Shown here: positions 11,214 through 22,960 of the stretch, in pieces | Position numbering within the stretch: the stretch's first letter is position 1 | How the letters are laid out: the number at the start of each line of letters is the position of its first letter | From: Chitinasiproducens palmae | GTDB lineage: Bacteria; Pseudomonadota; Gammaproteobacteria; Burkholderiales; Burkholderiaceae | DNA: 64,000 nt | Direction: 5' to 3' | Assembly: GCF_900095735.1 (NCBI RefSeq) | Contig: NZ_FNLO01000011.1 | Location: forward strand, 62,001-126,000 | The notes under the pieces: model-generated | Told to the model about the DNA's origin: nothing | The model's input: the letters and a program-made list of their open reading frames with translations, nothing else | Database searches by the model: none | Made by a program: the position numbers and the translations under genes

Positions 11214-11828
11214 TCAGGCCTGGCGGACGCGATAAACCGCAAGACTACCACGCCAGTTCGCTCCCCAGCTGATCGGCGCCGTATCTTTCAGAACGACGCG
11301 TTCAACGATGGTGAAACCGACTTCCGAGGCGAGGGCCTCGAAGTCACGAATCGTCAACACCCGCACGTTTGGCGTGTTGTGCCATTGATAGGGCAGCGAC
11401 TCCGAGACCGGCATCCGCCCGCGCAGGACCGCGAGCCGGTGCGGCCAGTAGCCGAAGTTCGGGAAGGAGACGATCGCCTCGCGGGCCACGCGGACGGTCT
11501 CGCGCAGGATCTCGGCCGTGCGATGGATGGTCTGCAGCGTCTGCGACAGGATCGCGAAGTCGAACGACTGCGCCTCGAACAGCCGCAGTCCATCCTCCAG
11601 GTTCTGCTGGATCACGTTCACGCCGCGGCGTTCGCACGCGGCCACGTCGGCGTCGTCGATCTCGATCCCGTAGCCGCGCACGTCCAGCTCGCGCACCAGC
11701 ACCTCGAGCAACGCGCCATCGCCGCAGCCAAGGTCGAGCACGCTCGCGCGCGCCTCGACCCAGCGCGCGATGGCCCGGAAGTCGGCGCGCTGGGCCAGCG
11801 TTTCATAGGCGTCAAGCACGGCGCTCAT
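11214..11828 (-). CDS. metW: Methionine biosynthesis protein MetW
   Basis: Class I methyltransferase-fold protein always found with MetX; it is needed for full homoserine acyltransferase function in several proteobacteria. 204 residues with the SAM-binding motif [16 protein letters not shown], then [24 protein letters not shown] and the MetW-typical [15 protein letters not shown]. Its ATG overlaps the metX stop by four bases (ATGA), so the two are translationally coupled. Confidence 0.95.
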   Translation of the reverse strand: MSAVLDAYETLAQRADFRAIARWVEARASVLDLGCGDGALLEVLVRELDVRGYGIEIDDADVAACERRGVNVIQQNLEDGLRLFEAQSFDFAILSQTLQTIHRTAEILRETVRVAREAIVSFPNFGYWPHRLAVLRGRMPVSESLPYQWHNTPNVRVLTIRDFEALASEVGFTIVERVVLKDTAPISWGANWRGSLAVYRVRQA

Positions 11829-12979
11829 GCAATCTCCTCCGCGATGCGCGCGTAGCGCGCGCGAATCAAAGCGTGATAGCGGGCGTCGTCGAGCAGGAAG
11901 GCGTCGTGGCCGTGCGGCGCGTCGATTTCCGCGTAGGTGACGTCGCGCTTGTTGTCGAGCAGCGCCTTGACCAGCTCGCGGGAGCGGGCCGGCGCGAAAC
12001 GCCAGTCGGTCATGAACGATGCGACCAGGAAGCGCGCCTGGCTGGTGGCGAGCGCGGCGGTCAGATCGCCGTCGAACGACTTTGCGGGGTCGAAGTAGTC
12101 GAGCGCCCGCGTGATCAGCAGATAGGTGTTGGCGTCGAAATAGCCGGCGAACTTGTCGCCCTGATAGCGCAGATAGGATTCAACCTCGAACTCCACGTCG
12201 AAGCTGAAGCGCCACGCGTCGAGCGCTCCGTCGGCGCGGCGCAGCGCGCGCCCGAACTTGCTGGCCATGTCGTCGTCGGACAGGTAGGTGATGTGTCCGA
12301 TCATGCGCGCGACGCGCAGCCCGCGGCGCGGCACCACGCCGTGGGCGTAGTAGTCGCCGCCGTGGAATTCGGGGTCGGACAGGATGGCCGAGCGTGCCAC
12401 CTCGTTGAACGCGATGTTCTGCGCGGACAGACGCGGCGTCGAGGCGATCACCAGGCAATCGCCGACCCGCTCGGGATAGCGCAGGCTCCACGCGACGGCC
12501 TGCATGCCGCCAAGGCTGCCGCCCATCACTGCCGCGAAGCGTTCGATGCCGAAACGGTCCGCCACCCTGGCCTGCGCGTCGACCCAATCCTCGACGGTGA
12601 GCAGCGGGAAGCGCGCGCCGAATGGCTTGCCGGTGGCGGGATCGATGCTCATCGGCCCGGTCGAGCCGAAGCAGGAGCCCAGGTTGTTGATGCCGATCAC
12701 GAAGAAACGATCGGTGTCCAGCGGCTTGCCGGGACCGACCATATTGTCCCACCAGCCAAGCTCGCCGGCCTTGCCGGAGGCGTCCGCGTAGACACCCGCG
12801 ACATGGTGCGAGGCGTTCAGCGCGTGACACACGAGCACGGCATTGCTGCGCGCCGCGTTCAATGTGCCGTAGGTCTCGACCATCAGGTCGTAGGCGGGCA
12901 GCACCTCGCCGCTCTGCAGCATGAGCGGGGTGTCGAAGTGCATCTGAATGGGAGAAACGATGCCGAGTGTCGAAGCCAT
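11825..12979 (-). CDS. metX: Homoserine O-acyltransferase MetX
   Basis: Alpha/beta-hydrolase enzyme that acylates homoserine, the first committed step of methionine synthesis. In Burkholderiales MetX proteins are often assigned as succinyl- rather than acetyltransferases; the sequence alone does not settle the acyl donor. 384 residues from the ATG at 12979. Nucleophile Ser155 in [11 protein letters not shown], the oxyanion/substrate segment [20 protein letters not shown], and the catalytic His in PHGHDAFLL are visible. First gene of metX-metW. Its leader carries a small hairpin just before the start. Confidence 0.95.
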   Translation of the reverse strand: MASTLGIVSPIQMHFDTPLMLQSGEVLPAYDLMVETYGTLNAARSNAVLVCHALNASHHVAGVYADASGKAGELGWWDNMVGPGKPLDTDRFFVIGINNLGSCFGSTGPMSIDPATGKPFGARFPLLTVEDWVDAQARVADRFGIERFAAVMGGSLGGMQAVAWSLRYPERVGDCLVIASTPRLSAQNIAFNEVARSAILSDPEFHGGDYYAHGVVPRRGLRVARMIGHITYLSDDDMASKFGRALRRADGALDAWRFSFDVEFEVESYLRYQGDKFAGYFDANTYLLITRALDYFDPAKSFDGDLTAALATSQARFLVASFMTDWRFAPARSRELVKALLDNKRDVTYAEIDAPHGHDAFLLDDARYHALIRARYARIAEEIA

Positions 12980-13054
12980 GAGCCGCTTTGGAAAAAGCCA
13001 AAGGGTCGGAGGGCGAAACAAGGCGCTCGGACGACCGCTTTAGCCGCATTTATA
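12980..13054 (-). promoter_or_regulatory. metX leader with candidate -10 and start-proximal hairpin
   Basis: On the minus strand TATAAA (13054-13049) could be a -10 for metX, with a weak -35 (TCAATG) 17 bases upstream. Six bases before the metX ATG there is a perfect 6-bp hairpin, CTTTGG / CCAAAG (12986-12991 and 12998-13003) with a 6-base loop. It sits where the ribosome lands and no clear Shine-Dalgarno is seen. This does not match any riboswitch I know. The rest of the gap to 13277 shows nothing. Confidence 0.3.
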
Positions 13055-13277
13055 TCGAGCCGGAGGCCGCGCATTGATCGCATGGTCCGTCTCACGCGCC
13101 CGCAATCGTGTCGACAAATCGGCGCGTTTCAAGCCGCTAGTATAGCCGGCTTCTCAGCACCGCCGTGCATTCGCCGTGCATTCGCCAGGGTGATGCCGAC
13201 CCGATGTCTACCTGGTATCGAGCGCATGCCAAGCACACGCCGGGCACCTGTCCAGGCGAGGTGCCGGGCCATGCGGC

Positions 13278-14138
13278 TCAGGCCCGCTCGGGCCGGCCGC
13301 CGCGCCCGGCGCGCAACTGATGCAGCGACGCGATGCGCAGATCGACGTAGTGGGGCCGGCCTTGCGTGCGATGCGGCGCGCCGCCGGTACGCGGCGGCAG
13401 GTGGCCGGTCATCCAGACGGTGCGCAGGTGCAGGCGACGATAGCGCTTGAGATGGGTGTGTGTGTCCTCGACCAGCACCGTCCGGGCCGGGCTGGCGCCC
13501 AGCCGACGCAGCAGCGCGCGCATCGGCAGGGCGTCGGGCTTGGCGAACCAGCGCGCGCCGCGGCGCATCTGCTCGACAGCGACGATGTCCTCGAACAGGT
13601 CGGCGATGCCGAGACCGATCAGCACATCGCGCGCGTATTGCGCGGCGCCATTGGTGAGGATGATGCGGCGGCCGGGCAGGCGCGCCAGTGCGCGCCGCAG
13701 GCCATATTCGCTGCGCAGCAGCGCCGCCAGCCCTTCGTTCGGATGGACCGCGTGCAGGAAGTCGTGCCCATCGATCGCATGGCGCCGCACCAGGCCGAGC
13801 AGCGTCGCGCCGTAGCGGCGCGTGTACTCGACCCGCAGACGGTCGGCGATCGGCCGTGCCACGTCGAGCCGCTCGCAGATGTACGCGGTCATCGCGCGGT
13901 TGATGAACGGGAAGATCGCGTGCGACGCGTGATGGAGCGTGTTGTCGAGGTCGAACAGCCAGACCGGCGCATCGGCCGCGTGTCGGCGCGGTCGACGTCG
14001 TGCCGGCCGGCGCGTGCCCCGGGCGCGGGGCGGCAGCGCCCCAGTCGGCAGCACGCCGCCGGCAAGCGCGCCGACGGCGCGTGCAGGGCGGTCGCTTCTG
14101 ACCGGCCTAGCGGCCCGCACGCGGCGCGTCCCGGTCAC
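13278..14138 (-). CDS. HAD-superfamily pyrimidine 5'-nucleotidase (SDT1-like)
   Basis: Predicted cytoplasmic phosphatase of nucleoside monophosphates. HAD motif I is VWLFDLDNTLHHASHAIFPF (nucleophile Asp plus DxD), motif II is RRIILTNGAAQYA, motif III/IV is WFAKPDA with VLVEDTHTHLKRYRRLHLRT. The C-terminal GRPHYVDLRIASLHQL is typical of the Burkholderia members next to argB. The only upstream start in frame that I see is GTG at 14138, immediately after the argB stop; the resulting ~57-residue Arg/Pro/Ala-rich N-terminus is suspicious, so the true start may be a non-ATG codon further in. Confidence 0.85.
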   Translation of the reverse strand: MTGTRRVRAARPVRSDRPARAVGALAGGVLPTGALPPRARGTRRPARRRPRRHAADAPVWLFDLDNTLHHASHAIFPFINRAMTAYICERLDVARPIADRLRVEYTRRYGATLLGLVRRHAIDGHDFLHAVHPNEGLAALLRSEYGLRRALARLPGRRIILTNGAAQYARDVLIGLGIADLFEDIVAVEQMRRGARWFAKPDALPMRALLRRLGASPARTVLVEDTHTHLKRYRRLHLRTVWMTGHLPPRTGGAPHRTQGRPHYVDLRIASLHQLRAGRGGRPERA

Positions 14139-16798
<2,660 letters not shown>

Positions 16799-17341
16799 AT
16801 GACTGAAGAAAAATTTTTGATCGTCGATGACGACGAGGTCTTTGCCGGCGTGCTGGAACGTTCGCTGAAACGGCGCGGCTATGACGCGATGCAGGCCCAC
16901 AACGCGGTCGACGCCCGCCGGCTGGCCGACGAGCATGACTTCGATCTGATCTCGGTCGACCTGCATCTCGGCGGCGATTCCGGGTTGTCGCTGATCGCGC
17001 CGCTGCGCGCGGCGCAACCCGAGGCGCGCATCCTGGTGCTGACCGGTTATGGCAGCATTGCGACCGCCGTGCAGGCAGTGAAGGACGGCGCCGACAACTA
17101 TCTGGCCAAACCTGCGAACGTGGAGACGATCCTGGCGGCGCTGCAGCAGGGAGCGAGCGCGGAGTTTGCCGAGTCGGCGCTGGAAAAGCCGACACCGCTG
17201 TCGGTGGCGCGGCTGGAATGGGAGCACATCCAGCGCGTGCTGGCCGAGCACGAGGGCAATATTTCGGCCACCGCGCGCGCGCTGAACATGCACCGGCGCA
17301 CGCTGCAGCGCAAGCTCGCGAAGCGCCCGGTCAAGCAGTAA
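16799..17341 (+). CDS. regA: RegA/PrrA-type response regulator
   Basis: Partner of the upstream sensor kinase; RegA-family regulators control respiration, redox balance and often nitrogen or carbon metabolism. 180 residues from the ATG at 16799. The receiver domain has the acidic pocket VDDDE, phospho-acceptor Asp54 (ISVDLHLGGDSG), LTGYGS and Lys in LAKPAN. The C-terminal Fis-type helix-turn-helix (EGNISATARALNMHRRTLQR) is nearly identical to that of PrrA/ActR. The longer upstream frame is not family-like. Convergent with hslU. Confidence 0.92.
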   Translation: MTEEKFLIVDDDEVFAGVLERSLKRRGYDAMQAHNAVDARRLADEHDFDLISVDLHLGGDSGLSLIAPLRAAQPEARILVLTGYGSIATAVQAVKDGADNYLAKPANVETILAALQQGASAEFAESALEKPTPLSVARLEWEHIQRVLAEHEGNISATARALNMHRRTLQRKLAKRPVKQ

Positions 17342-17528
17342 GCGACAGCGCCGGACCGGCCCTTCGCTGGACGATGCGTCGTCCGCGGCGCACCGGGCGG
17401 CGCCGTATCACCGAGCGCCGCCGTGACGCTCGGGCGCCGCCCCGACACTGCGTCGCGGCGGCGGGCGGGGGCAGGGGGCAGGGGGCGAGCCGGGTTGGCG
17501 ACGCGGCAAGCGCGCCGCCATCGTTGCG

Positions 17529-18848
17529 TCAGAGCACGTAACGCGACAGATCTTCGTCCTGCGCGACGTCGCCCAACGCCCGATCGACGTATTCACCATC
17601 GATCGTCACCGACTCGGCACCGTGGGTGCCCGCGCTGAACGAGACTTCCTCGAGCAGCTTTTCAAGCACCGTATAAAGGCGCCGCGCCCCGATATTCTCG
17701 GTCTTCTCGTTGACCGAATAGGCGATCTGCGCGAGCCGGCGGATGCCTTCCGGCGTGAATTCGAGCTGCACGCCTTCGGTTGCCAGCAGGGCTTGGTACT
17801 GCTTGGTCAGGCTGGCATCGGTGCTGACCAGGATGGCCTCGAAGTCCTCGACCGACAGTGAGTCGAGTTCGACGCGGATCGGCAGGCGCCCTTGCAGTTC
17901 GGGAATCAGATCGCTCGGCTTGGCGAGGTGGAACGCGCCGCTGGCGATGAACAGGATGTGATCGGTCTTGATCATCCCGTACTTGGTGTTCACCGTGGTG
18001 CCCTCGACCAACGGCAGCAGGTCGCGCTGCACCCCCTGACGCGATACCTCGCCGCCCGAGCCGCCTTCGCTGCGCGCCGCGATCTTGTCGATCTCGTCCA
18101 GGAACACGATGCCGTTCTGCTCGACGTTCTGCACCGCGAGCGACTTGACCTCGTCTTCATTGAGAAGCTTGCCGGCCTCTTCGTCGGTCAGCAGGCGCAG
18201 TGCTTCCTTCACCGCCACCTTGCGCCGGACCTTCTTGCCGGCGCCGAGATTCGCGAACATGCCGCGGATCTGCTCGGTCATTTCTTCCATTCCCGGCGGA
18301 CCCATGATGTCCATCGACGGAGACTGCGCGTCGACGTCGAGCTCCACTTCCTTGTCGTCCAGCGAGCCTTCGCGCAAGCGCTTGCGGAAGGTCTGCCGGG
18401 TCGAATTCTCGTCGCCCCGGCCATCCTGGCGCGAACCGGGCAGCAGCACGTCGAGCACGCGGTCCTCGGCCAGGTCCTCGGCTTTCGTGCGCACCTTGCG
18501 CATTTCCGATTCCCGCGTCTGCTTGATCGCGATTTCGGCGAGGTCGCGGATGATGCTGTCGACGTCGCGGCCTACGTAACCCACTTCGGTGAACTTGGTG
18601 GCTTCGATCTTGATGAACGGCGCGTCCGCCAGGCGCGCGAGACGCCGGGCGATTTCGGTCTTGCCGACGCCCGTCGGCCCGATCATCAGGATGTTCTTCG
18701 GCGTGATCTCGCTGCGCAGGCCGGCGTCGACCTGCTGGCGGCGCCAGCGATTGCGCAGCGCCACGGCCACCGCGCGCTTCGCCTTCGGCTGGCCAATGAT
18801 GTGCTTGTCGAGTTCCGAAACGATTTCCGGCGGCGTCATATGGCTCAT
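17529..18848 (-). CDS. hslU: HslU (ClpY) ATPase subunit of HslVU protease
   Basis: AAA+ unfoldase that feeds substrates to HslV. 439 residues from the ATG at 18848 ([20 protein letters not shown]), preceded by GAGGAGAAG. Walker A is [12 protein letters not shown] with the GYVGRDV pore motif nearby; the inserted I-domain spans roughly residues 110-240; Walker B is [13 protein letters not shown]; the C-terminus SRYVL is the HslV-docking tail. The ATG overlaps the hslV stop as ATGA. Transcribed with hslV from a heat-shock-type promoter. Confidence 0.98.
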   Translation of the reverse strand: MSHMTPPEIVSELDKHIIGQPKAKRAVAVALRNRWRRQQVDAGLRSEITPKNILMIGPTGVGKTEIARRLARLADAPFIKIEATKFTEVGYVGRDVDSIIRDLAEIAIKQTRESEMRKVRTKAEDLAEDRVLDVLLPGSRQDGRGDENSTRQTFRKRLREGSLDDKEVELDVDAQSPSMDIMGPPGMEEMTEQIRGMFANLGAGKKVRRKVAVKEALRLLTDEEAGKLLNEDEVKSLAVQNVEQNGIVFLDEIDKIAARSEGGSGGEVSRQGVQRDLLPLVEGTTVNTKYGMIKTDHILFIASGAFHLAKPSDLIPELQGRLPIRVELDSLSVEDFEAILVSTDASLTKQYQALLATEGVQLEFTPEGIRRLAQIAYSVNEKTENIGARRLYTVLEKLLEEVSFSAGTHGAESVTIDGEYVDRALGDVAQDEDLSRYVL

Positions 18849-19396
18849 TGCTTCTCCTCGTCCCCGATCGTCTCGATGACCAGATTGCGGTTCGTGTAGA
18901 TGCACATGTCGCCGGCGATCGCCAGCGACTTCTCGACGATCGCGCGCGCGGACAGTTCGGTATCACGCACCAGCGCCAGTGCGGCCGCTTGCGCGTAGGC
19001 GCCGCCGGATCCGATCGCGCAGACGCCTTCCTCGGGTTCGAGCACGTCGCCGTTGCCGGTGATCACCAGGGTCGACTCGGCGTCGGCGGCGATCATCATC
19101 GCCTCCAGCCGCCGCAGCATGCGGTCGGTGCGCCAGTCCTTCGCGAGTTCGACGGCGGCCCGCGACAGGTGGCCCGAATGCTTGTCGAGCTTGGCCTCGA
19201 AGCGGTCGAGCAGCGCGAACGCGTCGGCCGTCGCCCCGGCGAACCCGACCACGACCTTGTTGTGATGGATGCGTCGTACCTTGCGGGCGCTGCCCTTCAT
19301 GACGATGTTGCCGAGCGTGACTTGCCCGTCGCCGCCGACGGTGACCTGCTTGCCGCGCCGGACGGACACGATCGTCGTGCCGTGATATTGCTCCAT
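18845..19396 (-). CDS. hslV: HslV (ClpQ) peptidase subunit of HslVU protease
   Basis: Proteasome-type threonine protease of the HslVU complex. 183 residues from the ATG at 19396 ([15 protein letters not shown]); the catalytic Thr is Thr7, exposed after removal of the short propeptide, as in other betaproteobacterial HslV. Other signatures: [30 protein letters not shown] and [14 protein letters not shown]. First gene of hslV-hslU; about 130 bases of leader separate it from a sigma-32-type promoter. Confidence 0.97.
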   Translation of the reverse strand: MEQYHGTTIVSVRRGKQVTVGGDGQVTLGNIVMKGSARKVRRIHHNKVVVGFAGATADAFALLDRFEAKLDKHSGHLSRAAVELAKDWRTDRMLRRLEAMMIAADAESTLVITGNGDVLEPEEGVCAIGSGGAYAQAAALALVRDTELSARAIVEKSLAIAGDMCIYTNRNLVIETIGDEEKQ

Positions 19397-19426
19397 GTGG
19401 CTCCCTGCGTGTTTGAGTCCCGGCGC

Positions 19427-19468
19427 GCGCCTGCTAGGCGCACTGTGCACGTCGCGCCTAGCAGGCGC
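19427..19468 (-). other. Perfect 15-bp stem-loop in hslVU leader
   Basis: Two 15-base arms (19427-19441 and 19454-19468) are exactly complementary, with a 12-base loop between them; the stem can be lengthened with one more pair and imperfect GC pairing. It lies 31-72 bases upstream of the hslV ATG, inside the predicted transcript leader, and has no U-run, so it is not a normal terminator. A stabilising 5' stem-loop has been described for E. coli hslVU mRNA; a similar role here is inference. Confidence 0.75.
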
Positions 19469-19530
19469 GGCGCGCCCGGGTGGCGACTGGGCTGTCGCGC
19501 CGGGACGGTTTCGGACAGCATGTCGGCCGT

Positions 19531-19558
19531 ATATGGGGCAGGTCCGCGCGAACTCAAG
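19531..19558 (-). promoter_or_regulatory. Sigma-32 (heat-shock) type promoter of hslVU
   Basis: Minus strand: CTTGAG at 19558-19553 (RpoH -35 consensus CTTGAA), a 14-base spacer, then CCCCATAT at 19538-19531, an exact match to the RpoH -10 consensus CCCCATnT. Predicted start of transcription is near 19524, giving a leader of about 128 bases before hslV. HslVU is a classic heat-shock operon, so context agrees. Confidence 0.82.
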
Positions 19559-19837
19559 AGTGCGCGGGCTCGGCATGCGCGAGGCGACAGGCGAGCGCGA
19601 CGGCAGCGCTGCGCAGGCAAGCGGGCAAGCGGGCGGCGGGCGGCGGCTCGGGCTGGACGGGACAGGCGCGCAACGCGCAGGTGCAAAGGCGGGAAGGCGA
19701 AGGTAGGGCTGCGCGGTTCGGCATGCGAGGGCGGCGCCTTGCGCGTGGCCCGCGCCCGCAGGGCCGGAATAAGTCTGCCGCCAGCCAGCCGCAAGCCGGC
19801 CGCCAGCGGGTGGCGCTGCTTGAGGCCGCGGCGCACG

Positions 19838-19868
19838 CCAAAAAGCAAAGGGGCGCCGAAGCGCCCCT
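19838..19868 (-). terminator. Rho-independent terminator of dksA
   Basis: On the minus strand an 8-bp perfect stem AGGGGCGC / GCGCCCCT with a TTCG tetraloop (19868-19849) is followed by TTGCTTTTT. It lies about 60 bases downstream of the dksA stop. The rest of the 19397-19926 gap outside the promoter, hairpin and this terminator shows no gene. Confidence 0.9.
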
Positions 19869-19926
19869 GGCAGGCTGTCCGGCGTGCCGCGTCAGATGAT
19901 GGCGGCACGTCGGTCAGGCGCGGCGA

Positions 19927-20343
19927 TCAGTCGCCGAACAGCTTCTGACGCAGCTCGCGACGCTGTTGCGCTTCCAGCGACAGCGTCGCGGTCGGACGCG
20001 CGAGCAGACGGGGCACGCCGATCGGCTCGCCGGTTTCCTCGCACCAACCGTATTCGCCGGACTCGATGCGCGCCAGCGACTGCTGCACCTTCTTCAGCAG
20101 CTTGCGCTCGCGGTCGCGCGTGCGCAGTTCGAGCGCGTGTTCCTCTTCGATCGTCGCGCGATCCGCCGGGTCCGGAACGATCACCGTCTCGCGCAGGTTC
20201 TCGGTCGTCTGCCCGGCGTTGCGAACGATCTCCGCCTGCAGTTGTTCCAGTCGATTCTTGAAGAAGGCGAGCTGGTCGGCGTTCATGTAATCCTTCTCGC
20301 CCATCTTCAGGATTTCGGCTTCGGTCAGGAGTTTTGTCGTCAT
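19927..20343 (-). CDS. dksA: RNA polymerase-binding transcription factor DksA
   Basis: Binds the secondary channel of RNA polymerase and works with ppGpp in the stringent response. 138 residues. The coiled-coil tip DPADRA (Asp58, Asp61, Ala63; consensus DxxDxA) is intact. The zinc-finger region has only one of the four cysteines of E. coli DksA: Cys101 in WCEETGEPIG, with Thr104, Ser122 and Ala125 at the other places. This one-Cys form is common in beta- and alphaproteobacteria. Monocistronic by its own terminator. Confidence 0.95.
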   Translation of the reverse strand: MTTKLLTEAEILKMGEKDYMNADQLAFFKNRLEQLQAEIVRNAGQTTENLRETVIVPDPADRATIEEEHALELRTRDRERKLLKKVQQSLARIESGEYGWCEETGEPIGVPRLLARPTATLSLEAQQRRELRQKLFGD

Positions 20344-20665
20344 TTGGCTAAGTCATCCATCATTAAAAGCCGTGCTGGCGAATGGACCGGAATGCCCGGT
20401 GCGGCCAGCGGCCGGTAAGACCGAACGCCCACGAAGCGCGACTCGCATCGCACTCCGTCGCATTGTCTGATGCCGCGGCGCGTCGACACGCGCCGCGCCG
20501 CCCGATCGCTCATACCGACCGGACCATTCTTGCCCTCCCGCCGCTCCCGAATACGGGATTTCATCTGCCGTCGACCGCGGCGGTTGTCTGTCGTTCTGCG
20601 GCGGGAGGCCATTGTAACTGAAACGGAATCCGGGTCCAGCGCGCGCGCGGCCGGGCGTTGCGGGC
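20344..20665. promoter_or_regulatory. dksA upstream region, candidate -10
   Basis: 322 bases between dksA and the CobW gene, both on the minus strand. TACAAT at 20616-20611 (minus) is a plausible -10 for dksA, implying a leader of about 260 bases; the -35 (CTGGAC, 17 bases away) is poor. No ORF or known RNA seen in the leader. Confidence 0.3.
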
Positions 20666-21754
20666 TCAGACCAGGCAGCGTTCGAGGCCGTCCAAGATCA
20701 GGTCGCGCGGCAGATCGACACCGATGAACACCATCTTGCTGTTCTTCTTCTCGGCCGGCAACCAGCGCGATGCCAGATCGCTGCCCATCATCTGGTGCAC
20801 GCCCTGAAACACGACCTTGCGGTCGACGCCCTTCATATAGATCACGCCCTTGTAGCGCAGCAACTGCTCGCCGTAGATCTGCAGCACGCCGCCGAGGAAG
20901 TCCTCCAGCTTGCGCGCGTCGAACGGACGGTCGCTGCGGAACACGAACGACTTGATCTTGTCGTCGTGATGGGCATGGTGATGGTGATGCCCGTGCTCAT
21001 GCCCGTGATCGCAGTGGCCGTGGTCGTGATCGCAATGCGCGTGATCATGGCCGTGCTCGTGGTCATGATCGTGACTGTGGTCATGATCGTGCTCGTCGGC
21101 CTTCAGGAAGTCCGGATCGATTTCGAGCTTGGTGTTCAGGTTGAAGCCGCGCAGATCGAAGATCTGCTTGATGTCGGCGTTGCCGAAGTCGACGTTCACT
21201 TGCGGCGCGCGCGGATTCATCTGCACCAGCCGCGCCTTCAGGGCGGCGAGTTCGTCGGCGTCGACCAGATCGGTCTTGGTCAGGAACAGGCGGTCCGCGA
21301 AGGCCACCTGGCGCTGCACGACCTCATGTTCGTCGAGCTGGTGATTGCCGTGCTTTGCGTCGACGAGCGTGATCACCGCGTCCAGCAGGAATTTCGACGA
21401 CACGCCTTCATCCATGAAGAAGGTCTGCGCCACCGGTCCCGGATTCGCCAGGCCGGTGGTTTCGATCACCACCCGGTCGAAGTCGAACTCGCCGCGGCTG
21501 CGTCGTGCGCCGAGGTCCTCCAGCGCGTTGACCAGATCCCCGCGGATCGTGCAGCAGATGCAGCCGTTGCTCATCTGCACGATTTGTTCGTTCGAATCCT
21601 GGATCAGGATCTCGTTGTCGATGTTCTCCTCGCCGAACTCGTTCTCGATGACGGCGATCTTCATACCGTGCGATTCGCCGAGGATGCGCTTGAGCAGCGT
21701 GGTCTTGCCGCTGCCCAGGAAGCCGGTGAGGATGGTGACGGGTATCGTGTTCAT
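20666..21754 (-). CDS. CobW/COG0523 GTPase with long His-rich insert
   Basis: G3E-family P-loop GTPase, predicted metal chaperone or insertase (zinc is likely for His-rich members of this type). 362 residues from the ATG at 21754. Walker A is GFLGSGKTTLL, the metal-binding CxCC motif is GCICC (SNGCICCTIRGDL), the switch region is ETTGLANP and the guanine-specificity motif is LTKTDLVD. Between the GTPase and the C-terminal CobW domain (KSFVFRSDRPFDARKLEDFL) lies a stretch of about 45 residues with some 23 histidines plus Asp/Glu/Cys. Its own transcript; no zinc-uptake (Zur) genes adjoin it. Confidence 0.92.
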   Translation of the reverse strand: MNTIPVTILTGFLGSGKTTLLKRILGESHGMKIAVIENEFGEENIDNEILIQDSNEQIVQMSNGCICCTIRGDLVNALEDLGARRSRGEFDFDRVVIETTGLANPGPVAQTFFMDEGVSSKFLLDAVITLVDAKHGNHQLDEHEVVQRQVAFADRLFLTKTDLVDADELAALKARLVQMNPRAPQVNVDFGNADIKQIFDLRGFNLNTKLEIDPDFLKADEHDHDHSHDHDHEHGHDHAHCDHDHGHCDHGHEHGHHHHHAHHDDKIKSFVFRSDRPFDARKLEDFLGGVLQIYGEQLLRYKGVIYMKGVDRKVVFQGVHQMMGSDLASRWLPAEKKNSKMVFIGVDLPRDLILDGLERCLV

Positions 21755-21964
21755 TGCAGTTCGCTGGTTGACGCCGTGCCGGATCGTTCCCGTCGCGCAC
21801 CGAAGCGCGGTGGAAAGCCCCAAACGCCGGCGGGTCCAGAGACGCGGCCGGCGGCGAGCAGTCACCCCGACGCAGGGCATGACCGCTCGGGTCGAAACGC
21901 ATCATTGAAGCACAAAAAGTGCCGGGGCGCGCGCTCGGCGGCAGACGATGCGCGGGCGATGCGC

Positions 21965-22960
21965 TCAGCTTTCGCCGTCGCGTTTGCGCGCGCGCGGGTG
22001 CGCGTTGTCGTAGATCTTGCTCAGGTATTGGAAGTCCAGCGACGTGTAGACCTGCGTCGCGGCGATGCTGGCGTGGCCGAGCATGTCCTGCACCGCGCGC
22101 AGATCGCCGCTCGATTGCAGCACGTGGCTGGCGAACGAGTGCCGCAGTACGTGCGGATGCACGTTGGCGGGGATGCCAGCCGCCTGTGCGAGCCGTTTCA
22201 CGCGCTGACGTACCGACGCCGGCGCGAGTCGCGCGCCGCGGGTCGACACGAAGAGCGGATTCGGGTCGTCACGCAGCATGGTGTCCCGCACCGCCAGCCA
22301 CGCGCGCAATGCGCTCAACGCCTTGCTGCCGACCGGCACGGCGCGGCGCTTGCCGCCCTTGCCGGTTACCACCACCTCCGCGCTGTCGAGGTCGAGCCAT
22401 CCGGCCGAGCGGTAGGCGCCGTTCTCCCGATAATGCGTGTCGAGCCCGATCAATTCCGCCAGACGCAGGCCCGACGAATAGAACAGTTCGAGCATCGCCC
22501 GGTCGCGCAGCGCTTCCGGCGACACGTCGTCGGCGCCGGCTTCCATCAACGTGCGCGCATCGTCCGTCGAAAGCGCCTTCGGCAGCGCCTTGCGCCGTTT
22601 CGGCGCGCGCACGCCATCGACCGGGTTGGCGGCCAGCGTCGGCGAATTCAACGCCAGCCAGCGGAAGAAGCCGCGCCACACCGACAGGCGGTGCGCGATC
22701 GAGCGCGCGCCGAGGCCGCCGCCATGCGCGCGGGCGACCGCGTTGCGGATGTCCACATGAGTCAGCGATTCGAGCGGGCGCGACTCGGCGACGCGGACGA
22801 GTTCCGCCAGCGCGTGATGGTAGGCGCGCAAGGTATGCGGCGAGTACTGCCGCTCGTTCTCCAGCGTCGCCAGGTAGGCATGCAGCGATGCCGAATCGCG
22901 ATGCGCGGCGAGCGCCGCGAGATCGGCCTGACCAAGCGCGGCGTCGTCGGGCGCGTTCAT
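21965..22960 (-). CDS. xerC: Tyrosine recombinase XerC
   Basis: Site-specific recombinase that with XerD resolves chromosome dimers at dif. 331 residues from the ATG at 22960 (MNAPDDAALGQADLAALAAH); the frame is open far upstream but that part overlaps DUF484. N-terminal SAM-like domain to ~120 (YSPHTLRAYHHALAELVR), then the catalytic domain with Arg in SSGLRLAELIGLD, Lys in TGKGGKRRAVP, HVLRHSFASHVL, LGHASIAATQ and nucleophile Tyr in QVYTSLD. The ATG overlaps the DUF484 stop (ATGA). Confidence 0.96.
   Translation of the reverse strand: MNAPDDAALGQADLAALAAHRDSASLHAYLATLENERQYSPHTLRAYHHALAELVRVAESRPLESLTHVDIRNAVARAHGGGLGARSIAHRLSVWRGFFRWLALNSPTLAANPVDGVRAPKRRKALPKALSTDDARTLMEAGADDVSPEALRDRAMLELFYSSGLRLAELIGLDTHYRENGAYRSAGWLDLDSAEVVVTGKGGKRRAVPVGSKALSALRAWLAVRDTMLRDDPNPLFVSTRGARLAPASVRQRVKRLAQAAGIPANVHPHVLRHSFASHVLQSSGDLRAVQDMLGHASIAATQVYTSLDFQYLSKIYDNAHPRARKRDGES

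Noticed and set aside
17368-17383. Terminator between regA and hslU (GGACGA-TGCG-TCGTCC)
   Set aside because: A 6-bp stem is present, but no U-run follows on either strand.
19427-19468. Bidirectional terminator or REP-type mobile repeat
   Set aside because: There is no U-run on either side, it lies inside a promoter-to-start leader, and I saw no second copy in the window.
20980-21095. CRISPR-like or tandem DNA repeat at a run of short similar units
   Set aside because: The repeats are codons for a His/Asp-rich stretch within an intact CobW reading frame.
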